This document shows positions 30,233-39,564 of a stretch of DNA of 51,916 nt, piece by piece. A model generated the notes under the pieces. The model saw nothing but the letters and a program-made list of their open reading frames with translations, was not told the origin of the DNA and made no database searches. The stretch lies in the NCBI GenBank assembly GCA_002729695.1, contig PBYQ01000017.1, positions 1 through 51,916 of the forward strand, in the 5' to 3' direction. The translations under genes were made by a program, and so were the position numbers. The number at the start of each line of letters is the position of its first letter. Position 1 is the first letter of the stretch. Source of the stretch: Citromicrobium sp. Its GTDB lineage: Bacteria; Pseudomonadota; Alphaproteobacteria; Sphingomonadales; Sphingomonadaceae.

Positions 30233-30777
30233 TGCGAATCATCGCAGGCGACTGGCGCGGGCGGACTATCGTAGCTCCGACCGGCGAGACCACCCGGCCG
30301 ACAGCAGACCGGATGCGCGAAACCCTGTTCAACATGCTCACCAGCCGCCTCGGCAGTTTCGAAGGCTTGAGCGTTGCAGACCTTTTTGCAGGATCGGGTG
30401 CGCTCGGCCTCGAAGCGCTCTCCCGCGGCGCCGACTCATGCCTCTTCGTTGAGGAAGACAAGCGCGCCATCGATGCCATCAGGGCCAATATTGCCAAGCT
30501 TGGCGCAGCGCAGCGCAGCTCGGTTCAGCAGGCTTCCGTCCTCCGGCTGGGACCAGCCAAGGTGCCGCACGACCTCATCATGCTCGATCCACCCTATGAT
30601 ACCGGCGCAGGTGCGGTCGCGATCGACAAGCTGGCGCGACTGGGCTGGATCGGCCCGGCCACTTGGATTTCGCTGGAAGTCGGCGCGCGCGAGGATGTGA
30701 AATTGCGCGGGGTCGAGATCGAGAGCGAGCGAAAGGTCGGCAAGGCGAAGCTTCTGCTGCTCCGGCCTGCCGCCTGA
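30232..30777 (+). CDS. rsmD: 16S rRNA (guanine(966)-N2)-methyltransferase
   Basis: Methylates G966 of 16S rRNA using S-adenosylmethionine. The 181-residue Rossmann-type enzyme begins MRIIAGDWRGR, has the RPTADRMRETLFN motif, the SAM-binding DLFAGSGALGLEALSRGA and the catalytic LDPPYD. The ATG overlaps the upstream stop (TGATG). It converges with the small secreted protein gene. Confidence 0.95.
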   Translation: MRIIAGDWRGRTIVAPTGETTRPTADRMRETLFNMLTSRLGSFEGLSVADLFAGSGALGLEALSRGADSCLFVEEDKRAIDAIRANIAKLGAAQRSSVQQASVLRLGPAKVPHDLIMLDPPYDTGAGAVAIDKLARLGWIGPATWISLEVGAREDVKLRGVEIESERKVGKAKLLLLRPAA

Positions 30778-30782
30778 TACGG

Positions 30783-30812
30783 AAAAGGGGCGCCCGCTCA
30801 CGCAGACGCCCC
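30783..30812 (-). terminator. Terminator of the small secreted protein gene
   Basis: On the minus strand GGGGCG ... CGCCCC forms a 6-bp stem with a 14-base loop, followed by TTTTCC. It sits between convergent rsmD and the minus-strand gene and has T run only on the minus side. Confidence 0.6.
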
Positions 30813-30841
30813 GGTTCGTCAGTACTCTGATTTGACTGCGC

Positions 30842-31135
30842 TCAGTCGTTCGGATCATTGAGCGGCAGCGGCTCCTTGATCTCACTCGCGGGGCGGCCCG
30901 GCCAGTAATTGATCGGGCGGTTGCCAGTCTTGTTGGCTTCCCAGCTGTTGATGCAGTTGGTTTCCTGCTTCGGCTTGCAGATCGGCAAGTCGCCCGTAAC
31001 AGGCTCTTCGCCCTTGGGCACCTGCTGCACCATTTCCTGGCTGACGTAGTCGATCTTCGGAGCGGTCTGGGCCGCTGCGGGCACGGCGAGACCCGCAATC
31101 GCGGTGGCAATGCCGGTCAAAAGGATTTTGTTCAT
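30842..31135 (-). CDS. Small secreted protein, paralogue A
   Basis: A 97-residue protein with a signal peptide (MNKILLTGIATAIAGLAVPAAAQ). The mature part contains KIDYVSQEMVQQVP and the two-cysteine motif LPICKPKQETNCIN, then a Trp- and Pro-rich tail. The next gene upstream encodes a longer secreted protein with the same KI.Y.S..MVQ and LPIC.P....NCIN segments, so these are tandem paralogues. No known family recognised; function unknown. ATG 31135 is preferred over the in-frame start at 31168 as the signal peptide begins there. Confidence 0.72.
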   Translation of the reverse strand: MNKILLTGIATAIAGLAVPAAAQTAPKIDYVSQEMVQQVPKGEEPVTGDLPICKPKQETNCINSWEANKTGNRPINYWPGRPASEIKEPLPLNDPND

Positions 31136-31164
31136 ATTCCTTGTCTCCTCTCGACCCAAACGCG

Positions 31165-31192
31165 ACAACGCCGGAATCGCTCCCGGCGTTGC
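31165..31192 (-). terminator. Hairpin between the two secreted protein genes
   Basis: AACGCCGG and CCGGCGTT form an 8-bp perfect stem with an 8-base loop, downstream of the paralogue B gene. No T run; could reduce or process read-through into paralogue A. Confidence 0.4.
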
Positions 31193-31219
31193 CTAGTCTT
31201 AGAACGGTTTAATCGCTGA

Positions 31220-31705
31220 TCAGATCGCGCCCCGATTAATGCAGTTATCCTGCTGCATCGGCTCGCAGATCGGCAGCTTCGCAGGCGGCGGGCCAGCGTC
31301 GCCCGGGGTCGGCTGCACCATTGCATTACTGGTATAGGTGATCTTCGCATTGGCGCTGGTCGTCGCCATCGGCGTCGCGGTGCCATTCAACTGCTTGTAG
31401 ATCGAATCCCAGGTCGCAGTCTGCTGCGCTGGCTCCATCATCACGATCTTGACGCGCTGGTCGTTATTGAGCGTGTCCCACCAGATTTTCTTCTGGTTGT
31501 CATTGAGCGTCCAGAAGTACTCCTGAGCATTCATCGGCCAGGCCTGATAGGTCGTGCGGTTTTCAGCCGGCCAGTTCATGTACATCTGCTCTTGCGCATC
31601 AGTCATCACGTAGGTTTCGGCGTCCGACTCCATTTGCGCAATGGCCGGAACTGCAGCAACAGCGAGGCCACAGGCGGCAGTGGCGGCGAGAATATAGTTC
31701 TTCAT
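31220..31705 (-). CDS. Small secreted protein, paralogue B with helical N-terminal region
   Basis: A 161-residue protein with a signal peptide (MKNYILAATAACGLAVAAV, then AIAQ). Residues of about 35-105 are an aromatic-rich, polar region (MNWPAENRTTYQAWPMNAQEYFWTLN, KKIWWDTLN) absent from paralogue A. The C-terminus carries KITYTSNAMVQPTP and LPICEPMQQDNCIN, shared with paralogue A. Start ATG 31705 has AGGAGACAGAG upstream. The longer frame to 33085 is antisense to uvrD and not coding. Function unknown; a disulfide between the two motif cysteines is likely in the periplasm. Confidence 0.75.
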   Translation of the reverse strand: MKNYILAATAACGLAVAAVPAIAQMESDAETYVMTDAQEQMYMNWPAENRTTYQAWPMNAQEYFWTLNDNQKKIWWDTLNNDQRVKIVMMEPAQQTATWDSIYKQLNGTATPMATTSANAKITYTSNAMVQPTPGDAGPPPAKLPICEPMQQDNCINRGAI

Positions 31706-31837
31706 GTCTCTGTCTCCTTTTTTCCCTCGTCCTTGCTCGACCAACGGGCGCTCCTCGGCAGGGTTCCGAACTGGGGGTTGCGCAAGCGGCTTCCCTTGCC
31801 CCGTTTCGAAGCGTTCCCTACCTGTTCGGGTACAGCC

Positions 31838-34147
31838 ATGAATGATCCCTACCCACTCGCCCAGGCCGCCGGAGAAGCGGACGTTCCTCCCTATGCCGCG
31901 CGCCTCAACATGCCGCAGCGCGAGGCCGTGCTGACCACAGAAGGCCCTGTGCTGATGCTGGCGGGTGCGGGCACGGGCAAGACGTCGGCGTTGACCGCAA
32001 GACTCGCACACCTCGTCGCGATGCGCCTCGCCTGGCCGAGCGAGATCCTGTGCGTCACCTTCACCAACAAGGCTGCCCGCGAAATGCGCGAGCGTGTCGG
32101 TCGCCATCTGGGCGATGCGGTCGAAGGCATGCCGTGGCTCGGTACGTTCCACGCGATCGGCGCCAAGATGCTGCGCCGCCATGCAGAGCTGGTCGGCTTG
32201 CAATCGAACTTCACGATCATCGACCCCGATGATCAGCTGCGCCTGTTGAAGGCGCTGATCGCCGAGGCCGAGCTTGACGAAAAACGCTGGCCCGCACGCC
32301 AGTTGGCTGGGCTGATCGACCGATGGAAGAACCGCGGGCTGAACCCCGGCGATCTCGATGCGGTCGAGAACGAGGCCTATGCCAACGGGCGCGGCGCGCA
32401 GCTTTACGAAACCTACCAGAAGCGGTTGCAAGCGCTGAACGCCTGCGATTTCGGCGATCTGCTGCTGCACATGCTCAACATCTTCCGGCAGCATTCCGAT
32501 GTGCTGGAGCAGTACCAGAACCGCTTCAAATATATCCTGGTCGACGAATATCAGGACACCAACCAGGTCCAATACCTGTGGCTGCGGCTGCTGGCACAGA
32601 ACCGCAAGAACATCTGTGTGGTCGGCGACGACGACCAGTCGATCTATTCCTGGCGCGGTGCGGAAGTGGCCAACATCCTGAAGTTCGAGAAGGACTTCCC
32701 CGGGGCGAAGGTCATCAAGCTGGAGCAGAACTATCGCTCCACCCCGCACATCCTCGGTGCGGCGTCGGGTCTGATCGGCGCGAACAGCCAGCGGCTCGGC
32801 AAGGAACTGTGGACCGAGACCGACACGGGCGAGAAGGGCCGCGTCATCGGCGTATGGGACGGGCCTGAGGAAGCGCGCCGCGTGGGCGAGGAGATCGAGA
32901 GCCTCGAGCGTGGCGGAGTGGGCCTCGACGAGATCGCGATCCTCGTGCGCGCGCAGTACCAAACCCGCGAATTCGAAGACCGCTTCATCCAGATCGGCAT
33001 GGCATACCGCATCATCGGCGGTTTCCGGTTCTACGAACGCGCCGAAATCCGCGACGCGCTCGCCTATCTGCGGGTCATCGCACAACCGGCAGACGATCTA
33101 GCATTCGAGCGCATCTACAATCAGCCCAAGCGCGGGCTCGGCGCGAAGACGCTGGAGAAGATGTACCAGCATGCGCGGCGTACCGGCATGCCGCTCGCCG
33201 CCGCGTCGCTCGATCTGGCGGACAGCGACGAGCTGCCCGCGCGCGCGCGCGGCACAATTGGCGGTCTGATGCGGCAGTTCCTGCAATGGCGCGAACAGGC
33301 CGAGGGTCTCGCCCCGGCCGAGCTGCTGCGGCAGGTGCTGGAGGAAAGCGGCTACCAGGCCATGCTCGAGAACGAGCGCACGCCCGAAGCCAAGGGCCGG
33401 CTCGAAAACCTCTCCGAACTCGTGCGCGCCATGGAGGATTACGAGACGCTAGGCGACTTCCTCGAACATGTTGCGCTGGTGATGGACAACGAGGCAAATG
33501 CCGAGGATGCCAAGGTTACGATCATGACCATTCACGCTGCGAAGGGGCTGGAATTCGATCACCTGTTCCTTGTCGGGTGGGAAGAAGGCGTGTTCCCATC
33601 GCAGCGATCCCTCGACGAAGGCGGCCTTGCCTCGCTCGAGGAAGAACGCCGCCTTGCCTATGTTGCAATCACGCGCGCCAAGAAAGCCTGCACGATTCTG
33701 CACGCCGCCAACCGGCGCATCTACGGCCAGTGGACCAGCTCGATTCCGAGCCGCTTCATCGAGGAGCTGCCCGAAGATCACGTCGAAAGCGAGACGACGA
33801 TGTCAGGCGGCGCTTCTTTGTGGCGCGCCAACTGGAGCGAGAGCGAAGACCCCTTTGCTCATGTCACGCGCGATCGACCCGACCGTTCGCAGAAGCGCGG
33901 TCCCGGATGGCAGCGTGCACTGGCTACCGGCTACGAAACGCGCCCTGTGCGGGTGCAGGAAAGCCGCCGAAGCGCGGCCAGCTTCGCGGCGAAACCACGT
34001 GGCGACATCGCATTGGGCGCGCGCGTGTTTCACGACAAGTTCGGCTACGGAACCGTTACCGATCAAGAGGGCAACAAGCTCGAAATCGAATTCGAGACGA
34101 GCGGCACCAAACGTGTGATCGACAGCTTCGTGCAGCTTGCGGACTGA
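31838..34147 (+). CDS. uvrD: UvrD/PcrA-type DNA helicase
   Basis: 3'-5' superfamily 1 helicase of nucleotide excision and mismatch repair. The 769-residue product has Walker A GAGTGKTS at residues 43-50, motif II VDEYQDTN, GDDDQSIYSWRGA, LEQNYRST, motif V TIHAAKGLEFDH and motif VI YVAITRAKK, and a short C-terminal SH3-like tail (ARVFHDKFGYGTV) as in PcrA. ATG 31838 is used; upstream in-frame sequence overlaps the secreted gene's promoter. It converges with the GGDEF gene. Confidence 0.95.
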   Translation: MNDPYPLAQAAGEADVPPYAARLNMPQREAVLTTEGPVLMLAGAGTGKTSALTARLAHLVAMRLAWPSEILCVTFTNKAAREMRERVGRHLGDAVEGMPWLGTFHAIGAKMLRRHAELVGLQSNFTIIDPDDQLRLLKALIAEAELDEKRWPARQLAGLIDRWKNRGLNPGDLDAVENEAYANGRGAQLYETYQKRLQALNACDFGDLLLHMLNIFRQHSDVLEQYQNRFKYILVDEYQDTNQVQYLWLRLLAQNRKNICVVGDDDQSIYSWRGAEVANILKFEKDFPGAKVIKLEQNYRSTPHILGAASGLIGANSQRLGKELWTETDTGEKGRVIGVWDGPEEARRVGEEIESLERGGVGLDEIAILVRAQYQTREFEDRFIQIGMAYRIIGGFRFYERAEIRDALAYLRVIAQPADDLAFERIYNQPKRGLGAKTLEKMYQHARRTGMPLAAASLDLADSDELPARARGTIGGLMRQFLQWREQAEGLAPAELLRQVLEESGYQAMLENERTPEAKGRLENLSELVRAMEDYETLGDFLEHVALVMDNEANAEDAKVTIMTIHAAKGLEFDHLFLVGWEEGVFPSQRSLDEGGLASLEEERRLAYVAITRAKKACTILHAANRRIYGQWTSSIPSRFIEELPEDHVESETTMSGGASLWRANWSESEDPFAHVTRDRPDRSQKRGPGWQRALATGYETRPVRVQESRRSAASFAAKPRGDIALGARVFHDKFGYGTVTDQEGNKLEIEFETSGTKRVIDSFVQLAD

Positions 34148-34200
34148 GGCGTCGGTCAGCGCTTGCTATCCAGTGCCTTGGACCGCCTGCCGGGCCGCCG

Positions 34201-35685
34201 CTAATTCACGATCCTGAGCTGAGGGCTTGCGCGCAGGCGTTCGCCCGCGATCGCATCGGGGCAGATTGAGGCAGTGCCGCGCTTGGCGCGCTTGGCCTGA
34301 TAGAGTGCGTAATCAGCGCAGCGCAGGAGCGCGCTGCTGTCGTCGTTGCAATCGGTCAGCCATGCCGCGCCTATCGTCGCGCTGACGGGCATGATTTCGC
34401 CTTCCCGCCCGATCTCGAAGCGCAGCTTGCCCAACAGCAGGTCCAGGGTGCCCGGCAGATCGGCAAGCAATTGCTCGTCTTCCAGCACCAGAACGAATTC
34501 GTCCCCGCCAAGCCGGGCGGCCATCTGACCCGCGAAAGGCTCGCCTAGCAGCTGCGCGGCTACGCCGTTGAGCACCCGATCTCCCGCTTCGTGACCCAGC
34601 TGGTCGTTGACGTCCTTGAAATGATCGAGGTCGATCAGCAGCACCGCCATGGGTGTACCGTGTTTGCGTTTGCAGCTGATCCCATCGTCGAGATACTCTG
34701 TCAGACGCGCACGGTTGGGCAAACCGGTCAACACGTCAGCATGGGCGGCGGCGCGAAGCTGCGTTTCCAGCTTATAACGCTCAGTAATATCCTTGAAGAC
34801 GCCGATCAACGCGACCGGTTTACCTTCGACCATTTCCCGCTCGCCTATGGCGCGAACCCGCTTGAACACGCCCTTCGCATCACGGAAATCGAGTTCCAGA
34901 TCGTAAGGCGTGCCGTCCGTGACACATTCCTCGACTGCCTGAGCAATGCGCGGACGATCATGAGCGGGGAAAAAGTCCAGACCGCCCTCCAGATGCTCTT
35001 TGGTGGGATTCTCGATAGCGTGGATCGCAGCGGTTTGCCGCGACCAGAACAATTCCTGTGACTCGAGATCCATCCGCCAATGGCCAACTTTGGCCATCTC
35101 TTCCGCAAGTTCGAACTGGCGCTGGGTGCGGCGCAATTCGTCCACGAGTTCCTTGCGTTCGATCAGAGCCGTCTCAAGGAGCTTGGCACGCAACCGGCTT
35201 CTCAGAAGCGATTCGATCACTTTGGCGAGATGGCGCAGTTCATCGAGTTCTTCCCGGGCCGCGATCCAAGGTCGATCGTCGATGACGCAAAGTGTCCCGA
35301 TCGGCGCGCTCAACCCATCAATCGATGGCCCCATGAACGGGATCGTGGCGAAGAACTGGAAATGCGGCATGGCCGCAATCTCCGGCTTCTTACCGTAGAC
35401 CGGGTGCTCTTGCAGATTTTCGACAACAATCTCGCGGCCTTCGTCGACCGCAGTCGCGCAGATCGAACATTCGCGCGATACCTCGCTCGGCTCGAAGCCC
35501 TCCCGCGACTTGAACCATTGCCGGTCGGTATCGATCAGCGAAATATAGGCCGTTCGCGCGCCAAAGATTCTGCGCGCAGCCCTGACCAGGGCATCGAATT
35601 CGTCTTCGGGAGCTGAATCGAGAATGTCGAGCGCGGCAAGCGTGCGCCGACGTATCGCCTCGGGGCTGGTGTCTTTGTTCGTCAT
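34201..35685 (-). CDS. GAF-PAS-GGDEF diguanylate cyclase
   Basis: A 494-residue soluble protein. Residues of about 20-170 form a GAF domain (RTLAALDILDSAPEDEFDAL, CSICATAV), about 190-310 a PAS/PAC domain (GHWRMDLESQELFWS ... GVFKDITERY), and the last 170 a GGDEF domain with intact signature ARLGGDEFVLVL. No RxxD inhibitory site lies just before GGDEF. It should make c-di-GMP in response to a small ligand or redox signal. With the EAL gene at 5244 it is one of two c-di-GMP genes in the window, on the same strand but far apart. Confidence 0.94.
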   Translation of the reverse strand: MTNKDTSPEAIRRRTLAALDILDSAPEDEFDALVRAARRIFGARTAYISLIDTDRQWFKSREGFEPSEVSRECSICATAVDEGREIVVENLQEHPVYGKKPEIAAMPHFQFFATIPFMGPSIDGLSAPIGTLCVIDDRPWIAAREELDELRHLAKVIESLLRSRLRAKLLETALIERKELVDELRRTQRQFELAEEMAKVGHWRMDLESQELFWSRQTAAIHAIENPTKEHLEGGLDFFPAHDRPRIAQAVEECVTDGTPYDLELDFRDAKGVFKRVRAIGEREMVEGKPVALIGVFKDITERYKLETQLRAAAHADVLTGLPNRARLTEYLDDGISCKRKHGTPMAVLLIDLDHFKDVNDQLGHEAGDRVLNGVAAQLLGEPFAGQMAARLGGDEFVLVLEDEQLLADLPGTLDLLLGKLRFEIGREGEIMPVSATIGAAWLTDCNDDSSALLRCADYALYQAKRAKRGTASICPDAIAGERLRASPQLRIVN

Positions 35686-35775
35686 CGGAGGTCTCTATGT
35701 CGAGAAAAGCCTGCTCCCTAAATGGTTAAAACAGACCTAACCGGCATGCACCGCACGCTAGAAAAAAAGTGGGGA

Positions 35776-37182
35776 CTACAGGGCGCTCACGGAAAGGAAA
35801 TCGGGCTTAGGGCCATTCCATTCACCGGCAGGGATCGTCTCATTGTCATCCCCGCGCGACCGGCCTCCTCTCCCTCGCGAAGATTTCGCCTGGCTCGAGC
35901 GATCAGCCTCCTGCTCGTCGCGCCGGGGCTTGCGCGAGCGGGACGGCTTGGACTTTTCCTGCGCCTCGCGATCATCTTCTCGCTCTAACGCTTCCCGCTT
36001 GCCCTCATCGGAGCTGCTGCGACCGCCTTCACGCTTCGGCTTCGCATCGACCAATTCGACCCGGACGTCTTCCTTGCCGAACGCCTTGACCTTCGATTTG
36101 GTCAGCTTCTCGATATTGGAAAACGCCTCTTCGTCGTCGCTGGTCACGAAAGTGAAGGCGCGGCCCTTGGCCCCCGCGCGCCCCGTCCGGCCGATCCGGT
36201 GAACGTAATCGTCCGGATGCCACGGCGTGTCGAAATTGAAGACGTGGCTGACGCCCTTCACGTCGAGTCCACGCGCTGCGACGTCGGATGCGACGAGAAT
36301 GTTGATCTCGCCCGCCTTGAACCTGTTGAGTTCGGCGATGCGGCTCGACTGGTCCATGTCGCCATGAATCTCGCCGCTGGCAAAGCCGTAGCTCTGCAGG
36401 CTCTTGTTGATCTCGCGCACGGTCGTCTTCCGGTTGGAGAAAACGATTGCCGTCTCGACATGATCGTTTGCCAGCAACCAGCGCAGCGTCTCGCGCTTTT
36501 CGCGAGGCTTCACCGGGATTTTGAACGCAGTGATATTCTCGTTGGTCGAAGCCGCCCGGCTTACCTCGATCCGCTTGGGATTGGTGAGGAACTTCTGCGC
36601 CAGCTTCTCGATCGGCGGCGGCATGGTGGCGCTGAACAGCAAGGTCTGGCGCGGCTCGGGCAGCTTGGAACAGATCGTCTCGATATCGGGGATGAAGCCC
36701 ATGTCGAGCATCCGGTCCGCTTCGTCGATCACGAGAAGCTCGCAACCGTTGAGCAGGATCTTGCCCCGTTCGAACAGGTCCATAAGCCGGCCCGGGGTGG
36801 CAATCAGTACGTCGACACCCTCGTTGAGCGCCTTGACCTGGTCGCCCATCTGGACGCCGCCGATCAGCAGGGCGAGCTGGAGGTCATGCTCCTTCCCGTA
36901 TTTTCCGAAATTCTCCGCCACCTGCGCTGCAAGTTCGCGCGTCGGGGCAAGAATCAGGGACCGGGGCATCAGCGCGCGGCGACGCCCGCTCGCCAGGATG
37001 TCGATCATCGGCAGTACGAAGCTGGCCGTCTTGCCGGTGCCGGTCTGCGCGATCCCGATAATGTCTTTCATCATCAGAACGGGCGGGATGGCCTGGGCCT
37101 GGATAGGCGTGGGCTCGGTGTAGCCGGCGGCTTCTACCGCCTGCAGCAACTTGTCGGAGAGGCCGAGATCGGCAAATTTCAT
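35776..37182 (-). CDS. DEAD-box RNA helicase, RhlE-like
   Basis: A 468-residue ATP-dependent RNA helicase. It has the Q motif GYTEPTPIQAQAIP, motif I AQTGTGKT at residues 45-52, PTRELAAQV, TPGRLMDL, DEAD in VIDEADRMLD, SAT, and the C-terminal HRIGRTGRAG. After about residue 370 comes a basic, Ser/Arg/Glu-rich disordered tail ending in GEWNGPKPDFLSVSAL, typical of alphaproteobacterial RhlE-type proteins and likely RNA-binding. Role in ribosome assembly or RNA decay is inferred from the family. Confidence 0.93.
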   Translation of the reverse strand: MKFADLGLSDKLLQAVEAAGYTEPTPIQAQAIPPVLMMKDIIGIAQTGTGKTASFVLPMIDILASGRRRALMPRSLILAPTRELAAQVAENFGKYGKEHDLQLALLIGGVQMGDQVKALNEGVDVLIATPGRLMDLFERGKILLNGCELLVIDEADRMLDMGFIPDIETICSKLPEPRQTLLFSATMPPPIEKLAQKFLTNPKRIEVSRAASTNENITAFKIPVKPREKRETLRWLLANDHVETAIVFSNRKTTVREINKSLQSYGFASGEIHGDMDQSSRIAELNRFKAGEINILVASDVAARGLDVKGVSHVFNFDTPWHPDDYVHRIGRTGRAGAKGRAFTFVTSDDEEAFSNIEKLTKSKVKAFGKEDVRVELVDAKPKREGGRSSSDEGKREALEREDDREAQEKSKPSRSRKPRRDEQEADRSSQAKSSRGRGGRSRGDDNETIPAGEWNGPKPDFLSVSAL

Positions 37183-37315
37183 TCAGGGTTCCGGATGTGG
37201 AGGGCTGGTGCGGGTACGTCCGCAGGAATTCTGCCCTACAGGAATAGCCCCGCAGGGGCGCGCGCGCCTTCGCTCAAACGCACGCCAATGTCAAGAAAAT
37301 GCGCCCCGCCCCGCC

Positions 37316-37879
37316 CTATTCGACGGGGACGAGCTGGCGGATCGCACTGAGTTTGCAGGCTGCGCCATTGCGCGTCCGCAAGGTATCGCGCCCGACGCAC
37401 AGATCGCCATCCTTGTTCGGTTCGATCTGAAAGCCGAGATAGAAATCGCGCGCGCTGCACGACTTGCGCAGTTGCGCCCGGATCATCCGGCTGTCCGACA
37501 GGTACAGCACCAGGTCACGCGCACTCATCGTCTGAACCGCGACGATACTGCGCGCCGGGATGCATTTTCCTATCTCCCGCTGTTCGAACTTCTGCGGGAT
37601 GACGGCGCGCCAATCGGCCACCATCTCGCGCGTGTTCGGCCGACGAGGAGAGACGCGAATGGTGATTTCGCGCCGGATACGGACCTGTCGTGCATTATGA
37701 TCCGCACTCCAGGCTTCGCTTACCATCCAGCCACCTGCGGCCGGCTCGGCAGGTTGCCGCGGCATCTCGATAGCCAACGCCGCGCCTTCGGCGACAACCG
37801 GCTGAGCATTGGGCGCATCTGCCTTGCTCGCGGGCGTCAACGCGAGTGCCGGTGCCATAAGTGCGGCCATGAAAAGCAT
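37316..37879 (-). CDS. Secreted hypothetical protein
   Basis: A 187-residue protein with a short signal peptide (MLFMAALMAPALALTPASKA). The mature domain is basic, with four spaced cysteines (GKCIPARS, RKSCSARDF, DLCVGRD, GAACKLSAI) and a beta-rich pattern (QVRIRREITIRVSP). I recognise no family. Another start at 37870 is possible. A minus-strand TTGACA at 37289-37294 downstream of this gene could be the -35 box for the helicase gene that follows. Confidence 0.7.
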   Translation of the reverse strand: MLFMAALMAPALALTPASKADAPNAQPVVAEGAALAIEMPRQPAEPAAGGWMVSEAWSADHNARQVRIRREITIRVSPRRPNTREMVADWRAVIPQKFEQREIGKCIPARSIVAVQTMSARDLVLYLSDSRMIRAQLRKSCSARDFYLGFQIEPNKDGDLCVGRDTLRTRNGAACKLSAIRQLVPVE

Positions 37880-38045
37880 TTTTATGCCATCTTCCTCAGA
37901 GGCGGAAATCCGATCCGATCAACCTGCCCCGATCGATCTACCCTGACACTTCAATAGGCCCGTCTTTTGAATGGAGGCTTAATTGCGGCAAGGCGTTGGC
38001 CCAAACGGGTGGCGAAGTGCCATCAGGGTGTGGCAATGCGACAAC

Positions 38046-39488
38046 ATGAGCACGAGCTTCCTCGACGCCGCGACGGATATACTCGGCCCCCGCGGCCTGA
38101 CCCGCGATGCAGACCTCATGGAACCGTGGCTGACCGACTGGCGAGGCCGCTATACCGGCCGCGCACTGGCGCTTGCCTCGCCCGCAAACACGCAAGAAGT
38201 CGCGTCGCTGGTCAAGCTGTGCGCGCAGCATCGCGTGCCGATCGTGCCACAGGGAGGCAACAGCGGCATGTCCGGCGGCGCGACCCCCGACGCAAGCGGC
38301 GAGGCGCTAGTACTGTCACTGCGGCGGATGAGCGCCTTTCGCCATTGGAATGAAGAAGCCCGACAGGTCGTGTGCGAGGCCGGCGTGGTTCTCCAGACCC
38401 TGCACGATGCAGCGGGGGAGCGTGGCCTTCGCTTCCCTCTTACCTTGGGCGGCCGGGGCTCGGCGACCATTGGCGGACTGGTCTCGACCAATGCCGGGGG
38501 AACACAGGTGCTGCGCCACGGCACCATGCGTGCGCAGGTTCTGGGCCTGGAGGCAGTGCTGCCGAACGGCGAGGTTCTCGATACGCTTGCCGCGCTGAAA
38601 AAGGACAACCGCGGATTCGATCTGAAGCAATTGCTGATAGGTTCGGAAGGCACGCTGGGTATCGTCACCGCCGCTACGCTCGCGCTGGCACCGCAAATTG
38701 CGGCGCGCCGGGTGATATTTGCGGGGCTGGAGACCGTACAGCAGGCACGCCGCCTGCTTCTGTTTGCCTCGGCCCGGATGGGCGACGCGCTCGAAGGGTT
38801 CGAGGTCATGCCTCGCAGCGCGCTCGAATCGGTGCTCGCCTACGAACCTGCAATGCGCGATCCCTTGGTCTCACGCCATCAGTGGTACGCCCTGCTCGAA
38901 GTGGTCGCAGATGAAGCGCAGGCATCGTCGCTGGAGGACCGCACTACCGCTCTTCTCTCCGCAGCGCTGAATGAGGGTCTTCTTGCCGACGCCACGATCG
39001 CGACCAGCGAAACGCAGGCCGAAGCTCTGTGGGCGCTGCGCGACGGCATTTCGTCTGCGGAGCGCGCGCACGGCCCAGCGGTGCAACACGACATTGCCGT
39101 ACCGGTCGAACGGATGCCGGACTTCATCGTCGAAGCAAGCAAGACGCTGGAAGGCCGATTCGCAGGAACGAAAGCCGTCGCATTCGGCCACCTGGGAGAC
39201 GGGAACGTCCACTTCCACCTCCGCGCACCCAATGGGGCGAGGCCCGGCGAATGGGAGGAAACTTACGGAAAGACAGTGAGCGCCGCGGTCCATGATCTCG
39301 TAACGCAGTGGGGCGGTACGATAAGTGCCGAGCACGGAATCGGCCAGATGAAGCGCGATGAACTCGCCCGGCTCGGCGATCCGGCCACACTGACGATCTT
39401 GCGCAGCGTCAAACAGGCGCTCGACCCGGTCGGCATCATGAATCCCGGCAAGCTTGTCCCGCTTGCCAGTCGCGCGCCCGCCCCTTAA
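38046..39488 (+). CDS. FAD-binding D-2-hydroxyacid dehydrogenase (GlcD/D2HGDH-like)
   Basis: Oxidises a D-2-hydroxyacid (D-lactate, D-2-hydroxyglutarate or glycolate type) and passes electrons to an acceptor. The 480-residue VAO-family flavoenzyme has the FAD motif PQGGNSGMSGG, LGGRGSATIGGLVSTNAGG, GSEGTLGIVTAATL, the metal-site HLGDGNVHFH and EHGIGQMKRDEL. Metal and FAD residues look intact. The best guess is D-2-hydroxyglutarate dehydrogenase, which fits the serine-synthesis side activity of SerA, but sequence alone does not fix the substrate. ATG 38046 is used. Same strand as SapC, 76 bases ahead of it. Confidence 0.87.
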   Translation: MSTSFLDAATDILGPRGLTRDADLMEPWLTDWRGRYTGRALALASPANTQEVASLVKLCAQHRVPIVPQGGNSGMSGGATPDASGEALVLSLRRMSAFRHWNEEARQVVCEAGVVLQTLHDAAGERGLRFPLTLGGRGSATIGGLVSTNAGGTQVLRHGTMRAQVLGLEAVLPNGEVLDTLAALKKDNRGFDLKQLLIGSEGTLGIVTAATLALAPQIAARRVIFAGLETVQQARRLLLFASARMGDALEGFEVMPRSALESVLAYEPAMRDPLVSRHQWYALLEVVADEAQASSLEDRTTALLSAALNEGLLADATIATSETQAEALWALRDGISSAERAHGPAVQHDIAVPVERMPDFIVEASKTLEGRFAGTKAVAFGHLGDGNVHFHLRAPNGARPGEWEETYGKTVSAAVHDLVTQWGGTISAEHGIGQMKRDELARLGDPATLTILRSVKQALDPVGIMNPGKLVPLASRAPAP

Positions 39489-39564
39489 AGGCGCGGTTTC
39501 CAAATCCGGGGCTTGGCTCAGGCCGGACGCCCTTCGACACTTCAGCCCATTGACGGAGAGACCG

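Noticed and set aside
31706..33085. Long minus-strand frame antisense to uvrD, continuous with secreted paralogue B
   Set aside because: It mirrors strongly coding uvrD codons; the signal peptide and ribosome binding site place the true start at 31705.
36199..37350. Plus-strand frame antisense to the RhlE-like helicase
   Set aside because: The helicase motifs on the minus strand are complete, so this is a shadow.
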